A stretch of DNA of 10,252 bases from Schlegelella_A sp036272325 (GTDB lineage: Bacteria > Pseudomonadota > Gammaproteobacteria > Burkholderiales > Burkholderiaceae_C), in contig DATAYY010000050.1 of the NCBI GenBank assembly GCA_036272325.1, positions 1 through 10,252 on the forward strand. The letters run 5' to 3'. Each line of letters opens with the position of its first letter. Position 1 is the first letter of the stretch. A program made the translations under genes and the position numbers. The notes under the pieces are model-generated. The model searched no databases and was not told where the DNA came from. It saw nothing but the letters and a program-made list of their open reading frames with translations. Shown here in pieces: positions 1-6,092 of the stretch.

Positions 1-556
1 ACTCCACGAGGTCGCCGCTGAACAAGGTGCGCTCCTCCGGCAGCCACACGATCGTGTCGCCCTTGGTGTGGCCGCGGCCGGCATGGATGATGTCGACCTG
101 CAGCTTGCCCAGCCACATCGTCATGCGGTCATTGAAGGTGATGGTGGGCCAGGTCAGGCCGGGAATGGTTTCGGCTGCCTGGAACAGGCGCGGGAAGCGC
201 TGGAGCTCCGACTTGTAGTCCTGCTGGCCGCGCTCGACGATCATGTCGCGCGTCGCCTCGCTGCAGATGATGTGCTCGGCGCCGTAGCCCGACGCGCCCA
301 GGACGCGCACCGCGTGATAGTGCGACAGCACCACATACTTGATCGGCTTGTCGGTGACGGTACGGATGTACTCGATCACGGTCTGCGCCATCTTCGGCGT
401 CGCCTGCGCGTCGATCACCATCACCGCCTCGTCGCCGACCACGATGCCGGTGTTCGGATCGCCCTCGGCGGTGTAGGCGTAGGCGTTCTCGGAGAGGCGG
501 GTGAAGGTGACCGTCTTGTCGGCGAGGTCGGCCTGGGAGGCGAATGCTTTGCTCAT
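1..556 (-). CDS. MBL-fold metallo-hydrolase, N-terminal 185 residues (cut by window edge)
   Basis: This is a metallo-beta-lactamase-fold protein, probably a cytoplasmic metal-dependent hydrolase of unknown substrate. I translated it directly: it starts at the ATG at 556 with MSKAFASQAD and is open to the window edge. The first metal motif reads SHYHAVR (residues 78-84). H79 and H81 are kept, but the usual Asp and His of HxHxDH are Val83 and Arg84. The later ligands are present: the GRGHTKGD motif with H163 and the FSGD motif with D182. No signal peptide is visible. It lies 38 nt after the pcaC-pcaD fusion on the same strand, so it is probably in the same transcript, but nothing in the sequence ties it to a step of aromatic catabolism. 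A GGA 8 nt before the ATG may serve as a weak ribosome site. The fold is secure; the function is not. Confidence 0.85.
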   Translation of the reverse strand, partial: MSKAFASQADLADKTVTFTRLSENAYAYTAEGDPNTGIVVGDEAVMVIDAQATPKMAQTVIEYIRTVTDKPIKYVVLSHYHAVRVLGASGYGAEHIICSEATRDMIVERGQQDYKSELQRFPRLFQAAETIPGLTWPTITFNDRMTMWLGKLQVDIIHAGRGHTKGDTIVWLPEERTLFSGDLVE

Positions 557-594
557 GGAAGGATCCGTTCGTTCGCGAGGCTTGGACGCTGCCC

Positions 595-1818
595 TCAGCG
601 CGGCGTCGGCAGCGCAGCCAGAAACGACGATACCGCGGCGTGGAATTCGTCGCCGGCCTCGACCACGCTCAGGTGCGACGCGTCGGCCAGCACCCGGAGT
701 TCGGCGCCCGCGATCCGCTCGGCGATCGCGCGCGCCATCTCCGGCGTCGCGCCGATGTCGCGGGCGCCGGCGATGACAAGCGTCGGCAGCCGCACGCCCG
801 CAAGCCGCTCGAGCCAGTCGACGTTCGCGACCGCATTGCAGCACGCGACGTAGGCGGCAGGATCGGTGCGCAGCAACCGCGCGCGCAGCGCCGCGGCGAC
901 GTCGGGGTGCGCCGCGCGATAGTCGGCGTGCAGATAGCGCTCGACGACGGCGTCGGCGACCGCCGCCATGCCGCCCTGCTCGACCGCGGCGATCCGCGCC
1001 GCCCAGGTCGGTCGTGCCGCGTCGGGGTAGCGTGCCACCGTGTTGGCGAGCACCGCGCCACGCAGCAGATCGGGGTGGCGCACCGCAAGCCCCTGGCCGA
1101 CCATGCCGCCCATCGACAGGCCGATCCACGCGACCGGCCCGCGGCCCCACTCGCGGATCACGCGAGCGGCATCGTCGACCAGATCGTCGATCGCATACGG
1201 GCCGGGCGGGCCGGCCGATTCGCCGTGGCCGCGGTGGTCGTGGCGGAGCACCGTGTAGTGCGTTGCGAGCCGGCGCGCGAGTGCATCCCACATGTGGAGG
1301 TCGAGGCCGAGCGCGTGGCTCAGCACGACCGGTGGCCCTTTGCCCTGCACTGCGACGTGCAGCTGCGGTGCGCTGAAGGTGTGGTGCGTCGCGACCCGGC
1401 TGCCCGCGGCGAGCGACGCCGGCGCCGGCGCGCGGCCTTCGGCGCGCAGGATCTCGCCCGCGATCTTGAACGCGGTGTTGGCGGCCGGAACGCCGCAGTA
1501 GATCGCGCCCTGCAGCAGCGTCTCCCGGATCTTCTCGAGCGGAACGCCGCCGCGGATCGCGGCGCGGCAGTGCAGCTCAAACTCCTCCCAGCGCGCCAAC
1601 CCCATCGTCATGCCGAGGACGAGCAGCCGCCGCGTCTCGTGATCGAGCCCCGGCCGGCCCCAGATCTCGTGCCACGCGTAGCGCGTGATCAGGCTCTGGA
1701 AGTCGGCATTGAAGTCGGTCGCGCCCGAGAGCGAGCGGTCGACCCACTCGTCGCCGAGGACGGCACGGCGGTTGGCGAGGCCGCGCTCGAAGTCGTCGCT
1801 GCGGTCGGGGGCGGTCAT
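595..1818 (-). CDS. pcaCD: Fused 4-carboxymuconolactone decarboxylase / 3-oxoadipate enol-lactonase
   Basis: This 407-residue two-domain enzyme should convert gamma-carboxymuconolactone to beta-ketoadipate in two consecutive steps: decarboxylation to the enol-lactone, then hydrolysis. Residues about 1-130 form the PcaC (carboxymuconolactone decarboxylase) domain, with the family stretch from ELHCRAAIRGGV (81-92) to IYCGVPAANTAFKIA (106-120). A short Ala/Pro-rich linker (about 128-145) leads into an alpha/beta-hydrolase of the PcaD type. Its SHALGLDLHMW oxyanion region is at 167-177, the nucleophile Ser235 is in GLSMGG, and the likely acid and base are Asp354 (GARD) and His382 (ASH). The start codon overlaps the pcaB stop (ATGA), and GGAG lies 8 nt upstream, which fixes the start and implies translational coupling. 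The domain order is decarboxylase first; the actinobacterial fusion PcaL is known with the hydrolase first. Confidence 0.92.
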   Translation of the reverse strand: MTAPDRSDDFERGLANRRAVLGDEWVDRSLSGATDFNADFQSLITRYAWHEIWGRPGLDHETRRLLVLGMTMGLARWEEFELHCRAAIRGGVPLEKIRETLLQGAIYCGVPAANTAFKIAGEILRAEGRAPAPASLAAGSRVATHHTFSAPQLHVAVQGKGPPVVLSHALGLDLHMWDALARRLATHYTVLRHDHRGHGESAGPPGPYAIDDLVDDAARVIREWGRGPVAWIGLSMGGMVGQGLAVRHPDLLRGAVLANTVARYPDAARPTWAARIAAVEQGGMAAVADAVVERYLHADYRAAHPDVAAALRARLLRTDPAAYVACCNAVANVDWLERLAGVRLPTLVIAGARDIGATPEMARAIAERIAGAELRVLADASHLSVVEAGDEFHAAVSSFLAALPTPR

Positions 1819-3182
1819 CGCAGGTCTCCGGCGGAGTTGGCAGCAAGCGTACGCGCGAGACGGTCGAGCTGCGCGACAGCGATGTCGCCGGCACGGCGCG
1901 CCGCGGCGTCGACATCGAATGCGGCATCGATCGCGGCCCGGTCGACCCCGGCGAACGCGGGGTCGACGCGGATCAGCGCGTCGAGATCGGCCTCACCGGC
2001 AGCGGCACGCGCGGCGAGCGCGCCGACGACGGCGGCCGCCTTCGCCCTGCCGAGGGTCGGCGCGAGCAGCGCCGCCGCCGGCTCGGAAAAGACGGTGCCG
2101 TGTTGGCGCGCGATGTTCTCGCGCATGCGTTCCCGATCGACCTCGAGGCCACCAGCCGCGTCGGCGAGCGCGACGAGCGCGCCATGGGCGGCGAGAAAGA
2201 GCGACGGCCACTCGGCGAGCTCGGCCTGCCATTCGCCGAGGCCGCGCTCGTGCGCCTGCCGCATCGACGCGAGCAGTGCCGCGGCGTGCATCGGTGCGCG
2301 CACGCCGGCGGCGACCGCCGTCATCGCGGCGACCGGATTTCGCTTCTGCGGCATCGCCGAAGAGCCGCCGCGGCCTTCGCCGGACGGCTCGGCGACCTCG
2401 CCCACCTCGCCTTGCCCGAGGAGCGCCAGGTCGGTGCCGATCTTGGCGAGCGATCCGCACACGACGGCGACCTCGCAGCCGAGCGCGACCCAGTCATCCC
2501 GCTGGACGTGCCACGGATCGCCGGCGGGCAGGCCGAGCCGCTCGCCGAGCCGACGCGCGACCGCCGGGCCCCTGTCGCCGAGCGTCGCCAAGGTCCCGAC
2601 GGCGCCGCCGAACTGCAGCCGCAACGCCGCCCGGCGAGCCCGCGCGAGGCGATCGCGCGCGCGCACCAGCGGTGCGAGCCAGGCGACGACCTTGAAGCCG
2701 AAGCTCACGACCTGGGCCGGCTGCAGCAACGTGCGCGCCAGGATCGGCGTTCGTGCATGCGTCCGCGCGAGCGCGAGCAATGCCTTGGCCAGACGGTCGA
2801 GATCGGCGTCGATCAGGTCGAGCGCACGAGCGGTGACGAGCACCATCGCCGAGTCGATCACGTCCTGGCTGGTGCTTGCGAAGTGGATCCAGCCGGCGGC
2901 CGCCGGATCGCGCGCGGCCACTGTGCGCGTGAGCGCCTTGACGAGCGGGATTGCGAGGCTGCCGGCAGGCCGCGCGGCGGCGACGACGGCGTCGATATCG
3001 ACTCCGGCGCGGCAGGCGTCGGCGATCGCTGCGACGGCGCTCGCGGGAACGATGCCCTCGGCAGCCTCGGCCTCGGCGAGCGCGGCCTCGAACGACAGCA
3101 TCGCGGCGACGATCGAGCGATCGTCGAAGACCTCGAGCATTGCCGCGCTCGCGAGCGTGCGCGCGAAGATCGACGCCGTCAC
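1815..3182 (-). CDS. pcaB: 3-carboxy-cis,cis-muconate cycloisomerase
   Basis: PcaB cyclises beta-carboxy-cis,cis-muconate to gamma-carboxymuconolactone in the protocatechuate branch of the beta-ketoadipate pathway; it is a cytoplasmic fumarase/aspartase-superfamily enzyme, normally a homotetramer. The 455-residue product has the superfamily signature GSSAMPQKRNP (273-283), the STSQD motif (103-107) and TLLQPAQ (151-157), all in the expected order and at normal length for the family. I chose the GTG at 3182 (protein VTASIFARTL) because PcaB proteins begin close to this point and a GAGG lies 8 nt upstream. The frame extends 25 codons further upstream, but that part is Arg/Ser-rich and overlaps the preceding gene. 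The gene starts 19 nt after the stop of the CorC/HlyC-type gene and its stop overlaps the start of the next gene, so all three are probably co-transcribed. Confidence 0.93.
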   Translation of the reverse strand: MTASIFARTLASAAMLEVFDDRSIVAAMLSFEAALAEAEAAEGIVPASAVAAIADACRAGVDIDAVVAAARPAGSLAIPLVKALTRTVAARDPAAAGWIHFASTSQDVIDSAMVLVTARALDLIDADLDRLAKALLALARTHARTPILARTLLQPAQVVSFGFKVVAWLAPLVRARDRLARARRAALRLQFGGAVGTLATLGDRGPAVARRLGERLGLPAGDPWHVQRDDWVALGCEVAVVCGSLAKIGTDLALLGQGEVGEVAEPSGEGRGGSSAMPQKRNPVAAMTAVAAGVRAPMHAAALLASMRQAHERGLGEWQAELAEWPSLFLAAHGALVALADAAGGLEVDRERMRENIARQHGTVFSEPAAALLAPTLGRAKAAAVVGALAARAAAGEADLDALIRVDPAFAGVDRAAIDAAFDVDAAARRAGDIAVAQLDRLARTLAANSAGDLR

Positions 3183-3201
3183 GCCGTGCGCCTCGCTGCC
3201 A

Positions 3202-4521
3202 TCAGATGCCTGCAGACTGCGCCACCGCGACCGCCTGCGGCGCGAGCGCGCTGGCAAGGACCTTGTCGACGCGCTTGCCGTCGAGGTCGACGACCTCGAA
3301 GCGCCAGCCCTCCCACTCGACCGCGTCGGTCTCTTCGGGCAGCCTGCCGAGCAGCAGCATGATCATTCCGGCGAGCGTGTTGTAGCGGCCGCGGTCTTCT
3401 TCGGGCAGCTCCTTGATGGCGAGCCGATCCTTCAGCTCCGGGGTCGGGATCAGGCCGTCGAACAGCCAGCTGCCGTCGCTGCGTTGCACTGCCCATGCGT
3501 CGGCGTCGGTCTCGGCGCTGAACTCGCCGGTGATCGCCTCGAGGACGTCGCGCACGGTGATCATGCCCTGCACCTCGCCGTATTCGTCGACGACGAAGAC
3601 GATCTGCGTGCTCGAGGCGCGGAAGTGCTCGAGCAGCTCCATTCCGGAGAGCGTCTCGGGAACGAAGACCGGCGACTGCAGGTCGCGGTCGACCGCGAAC
3701 GTGTGGCCGCGCATCGCCTGTTGCAGGAGCTTCTGCGCACTGATGACGCCGAGCACATCGTCGAGGCCGCCGCGGCAGACCGGATAGCGCGAATGCTCGG
3801 CCTCGCCGATCACGCGCAGGACGTCGTCGGCGGTGCTGGTCGCGTCGAGCCAGACGATCTCGCCGCGCGGGATCATCATCGAGCCGACCTGGCGGTCGTC
3901 GAGGCGAAAGACGTTGCGCACCATCTGGTGCTCCTGCGCCTCGATGACGCCGGCATCGAGCCCCTCCTCGAGGCTGGCCGCGATCTCCTCCTCGGTGACG
4001 CTGCGGTCGGGGCCGCCGCGGATCCCGAACAGGTGCAGCGTCCCTTCGGTGCACCACGACAGCAGGCGGACGAACGGCCGGACGATGAGCGAGAGCCATT
4101 CCATCGGCCGGGCGACGAAGCGGGCGACGGTCTCCGGATACTGGATGCCGATCCGCTTCGGCACCAGCTCGCCGAAGATGATGGTGAGGAAGGTGATCGA
4201 GATGACGACCATCGCCGTCGCCGTGATCTCGGCGGCGCGGTCGCCGAGGCTGAAGTTGGCGTGCAGCCAGTGCCCGAACGGCGCCGAGAAGGCGGCATCG
4301 CCGACGATGCCGTTCAGGATGCTGATCGAGGTGATGCCGATCTGGACGACCGAGAGGAACTTGGTCGGGTCGTCGTGCAGTTCCATGGCGTGCCGGGCGC
4401 CCGAGTCGCCGGCTTCGACCATCACCTGCAGCCGCGCCTTGCGGCTCGCCGTGAGCGCCATCTCGGACATGGCGAACAGGGCGTTCACGAAGATCAGGAA
4501 GAGCAGGAGGGCGACTTCCAT
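3202..4521 (-). CDS. CNNM / CorC-HlyC (hemolysin) family membrane protein with CBS pair
   Basis: This is an inner-membrane protein of the DUF21-CBS-CorC_HlyC architecture (CNNM family; bacterial members include Mg2+ transporters such as CorC/MpfA and the YtfL/PaeA polyamine exporter). It has 439 residues. The DUF21 membrane domain covers about 1-190, with hydrophobic segments near 1-20, 55-78, 98-117 and 140-157 and the motifs SEMALTASRKARL (19-31) and FGELVPKRI (116-124). A CBS pair follows (about 215-335), with VVDEYGEVQGMIT (310-322) typical of CBS2. The C-terminal transporter-associated domain is at about 350-425. The ATG at 4521 was chosen because the family begins with this hydrophobic segment; the 43 codons upstream are Arg/Pro-rich and unlike it. 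No good ribosome site is visible. It heads the pca gene run 19 nt ahead of pcaB; a functional link is not evident. The ion or substrate cannot be told from sequence. Confidence 0.9.
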   Translation of the reverse strand: MEVALLLFLIFVNALFAMSEMALTASRKARLQVMVEAGDSGARHAMELHDDPTKFLSVVQIGITSISILNGIVGDAAFSAPFGHWLHANFSLGDRAAEITATAMVVISITFLTIIFGELVPKRIGIQYPETVARFVARPMEWLSLIVRPFVRLLSWCTEGTLHLFGIRGGPDRSVTEEEIAASLEEGLDAGVIEAQEHQMVRNVFRLDDRQVGSMMIPRGEIVWLDATSTADDVLRVIGEAEHSRYPVCRGGLDDVLGVISAQKLLQQAMRGHTFAVDRDLQSPVFVPETLSGMELLEHFRASSTQIVFVVDEYGEVQGMITVRDVLEAITGEFSAETDADAWAVQRSDGSWLFDGLIPTPELKDRLAIKELPEEDRGRYNTLAGMIMLLLGRLPEETDAVEWEGWRFEVVDLDGKRVDKVLASALAPQAVAVAQSAGI

Positions 4522-4648
4522 GCACGAGAGCGGCCGAGGCGGGGGGCCAGCGTAGCAGAATCGCTTTCGTGCCCGCCCCCGCCTGCGCTTTCTCCGCCGC
4601 CCCTGCAAACGGCGCTCCCGGATCGAGGTCGCCAGGGGCCAGCCGCCC
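4522..4648. promoter_or_regulatory. Divergent intergenic region between the CorC/HlyC gene and apaH
   Basis: These 127 bases separate two start codons facing away from each other, so promoters for both the leftward pca-containing run and apaH most likely sit here. The stretch is very C/G-rich. I could not pick out a convincing -35/-10 pair on either strand, nor an operator palindrome. An AGGGG lies about 10 nt before the apaH ATG and may be its ribosome site. The assignment rests on gene layout rather than on a motif. Confidence 0.4.
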
Positions 4649-5470
4649 ATGAACTATCTCGTCGGCGACCTCCAGGGCTGTGCCGACGCGCTCGACCGCC
4701 TGCTCGCGACGATCGCCTTCTCGCCGTCGCGCGACCGTCTCTACGTGCTCGGCGACCTCGTCAACCGCGGGCCGGCGTCGCTGGCGACGCTGCGCCGCCT
4801 GCGCGGCCTCGGCGCGGCGGCGACCTGCGTGCTCGGCAACCACGACTGGCATCTGCTCGCCGTCGCTGCCGGCGTCCGGCCGCACCACCGCAGCGACACG
4901 ATCGCCGAGATCCTCGACGCGCCCGACCGCGAGGCGTGGCTCGACTGGCTGCGGCAGCGGCCGATGGCGGTGTTCGAGCACGGCTGGCTGATGCTGCACG
5001 CGGGCGTCGTCCCGCAGTGGGACCTCGCGACCGTGCTCGTGCTGGCGCGAGCGCTCGCGACTGCGCTCGGCGAACGCGAACCGCGCGAATTCCTCGATGC
5101 GATGTTCGGCAACGAGCCCTCGCGCTGGAGCGACACGCTCACCGGCGACGCCCGGCTGCGCTTCACCCTCAACACGCTGACGCGGACGCGGTTCGTCGCC
5201 GACGACGGCACGCTCGAGTTCGCGACCAAGGACGGCGCGGCTGCGGCACCGCCGGGCTTTCGGCCATGGTTCGACGTCCCGGGGCGCCGCACCGCCGGCG
5301 TGCCGATCGCGTTCGGGCACTGGTCGTCGCTCGGCCTGCTCGACCGCGCCGACGTGCTCTGCCTCGACACCGGCTGCGTCTGGGGCGGCAAGCTCAGTGC
5401 GGTGAGGATCGACGGCGGCAGGCGCGAGCTGGTGCAGGTCGAATGCGCCGGAGCGCCGCGCAAACGCTGA
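4649..5470 (+). CDS. apaH: Symmetric bis(5'-nucleosyl)-tetraphosphatase (diadenosine tetraphosphatase)
   Basis: ApaH hydrolyses Ap4A symmetrically to two ADP, controlling dinucleoside polyphosphate levels and removing Np4 caps from RNA; it is a cytoplasmic metallophosphatase of the PPP type. The 273-residue product matches the family in length. The three metallophosphatase motifs are present in order: GDLQG (6-10), GDLVNRG (35-41) and GNHD (63-66, continuing HLLAVAAG). Further family landmarks are MLHAGVVPQWDL, FGHWSSLG and DTGCVWGG in the C-terminal half. The first motif carries Gln where the PPP consensus GDxHG has His. I recall this Q form in ApaH of other proteobacteria, so I do not read it as inactivation. 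The ATG at 4649 starts directly at the conserved N-terminus. The gene diverges from the pca run and is followed 57 nt later by the His-rich gene. Confidence 0.95.
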   Translation: MNYLVGDLQGCADALDRLLATIAFSPSRDRLYVLGDLVNRGPASLATLRRLRGLGAAATCVLGNHDWHLLAVAAGVRPHHRSDTIAEILDAPDREAWLDWLRQRPMAVFEHGWLMLHAGVVPQWDLATVLVLARALATALGEREPREFLDAMFGNEPSRWSDTLTGDARLRFTLNTLTRTRFVADDGTLEFATKDGAAAAPPGFRPWFDVPGRRTAGVPIAFGHWSSLGLLDRADVLCLDTGCVWGGKLSAVRIDGGRRELVQVECAGAPRKR

Positions 5471-5527
5471 GCGCATCCGATCTCAGGCGGCCGACGTATG
5501 GCCTGAAGAGCCTCTGACGCCCGCCTC

Positions 5528-6013
5528 GTGAAGCTGATCCTCCTCTTCGGTCGACATCGCCGGCTGCGCCATCTCGTCGTCTGGCTGATGGTCGCGCTGG
5601 TGCCGATGCACGCCATCGCCGCCGGCGTCCTCGCCGCGCTCGGGCCGCTGCACACGCACACCGCGCCGCGCGCCGTCGTTGTCCTCGAGGATTTCCGGCG
5701 CGTCTCGAGCGCGGCCACGCTCGTCCCCAGACATATCGCGACGGCGCTCTGGCACGTCCATGCCGGCGGCGCAGAGCGCCACCGCCACGCGAGCGGCGAT
5801 ACCAGCATGCACGTCGTCGGCGACGATGCTGCGGCTGGGCTCGACGCCGACGCTGCCGGCTCCGGCGCGGCGCTCGCCGCCATCGTCGCCGTGCCCGCAG
5901 GGGGCATCGAGTGGCGATGCGACACCCCCGACGACGTGCGACCCGCGAACGCCGGCTGGGTGCCGCAGACGCACGTCTGCGAGCCGGTCGAACGGCCACC
6001 CCGGATCGCCTGA
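5528..6013 (+). CDS. Small exported histidine-rich protein of unknown function
   Basis: I do not recognise this 161-residue protein at family level. A basic N-terminus (GRHRRLRH, 8-15) is followed by a hydrophobic segment (16-36) with a likely signal-peptidase site near AIAA (29-32), so it is probably periplasmic or membrane-anchored. The rest is rich in histidine: H42, H44, H69, H76, H78, H85, H87, H95 and H149, densest between 69 and 95 with HVH and HRH. There are two cysteines (C131, C151), and the C-terminus ends ERPPRIA. Such His pairs often bind Zn, Ni, Co or Cu. Small exported His-rich proteins of the CzcI/DUF2946/CopL kind sit beside metal-transport genes, but similarity here is only in style. 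It starts at GTG 5528; an in-frame ATG at 5588 would shorten the signal peptide. It lies 79 nt before a TonB-dependent receptor gene on the same strand, and the two probably act together. Confidence 0.65.
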   Translation: MKLILLFGRHRRLRHLVVWLMVALVPMHAIAAGVLAALGPLHTHTAPRAVVVLEDFRRVSSAATLVPRHIATALWHVHAGGAERHRHASGDTSMHVVGDDAAAGLDADAAGSGAALAAIVAVPAGGIEWRCDTPDDVRPANAGWVPQTHVCEPVERPPRIA

Positions 6014-6092
6014 GCTGCGGCAAGGCCGCATCGCCAGGTCCCGCGCCACCGATTGCCGGCCGGCGCGGCACGTCATCCCTCGGGGCTTTCCG

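Noticed and set aside
4664..4678. GDLQG in ApaH taken as a lost metal ligand
   Set aside because: The other metal motifs and all C-terminal family landmarks are intact, and I recall the Gln form in ApaH of other proteobacteria, so it is treated as natural variation.
3179..5476. A 765-codon open frame on the minus strand spanning apaH and the CorC/HlyC-type gene
   Set aside because: It is out of frame with the clearly conserved 439-residue membrane protein and antisense to apaH, with no domain content of its own.
5483..5506. Possible terminator hairpin after apaH (TCAGGC / GCCTGA, 12-nt loop)
   Set aside because: The stem is only 6 bp, the loop is long and no T-run follows; such repeats are common by chance at this G+C.
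544..5517. A 1657-codon open frame on the plus strand
   Set aside because: It runs antisense to the MBL start, pcaCD, pcaB and the CorC/HlyC-type gene, then through apaH in another frame. It is Arg/Ala-rich without any domain, as expected from GC-rich codon bias in the real genes.
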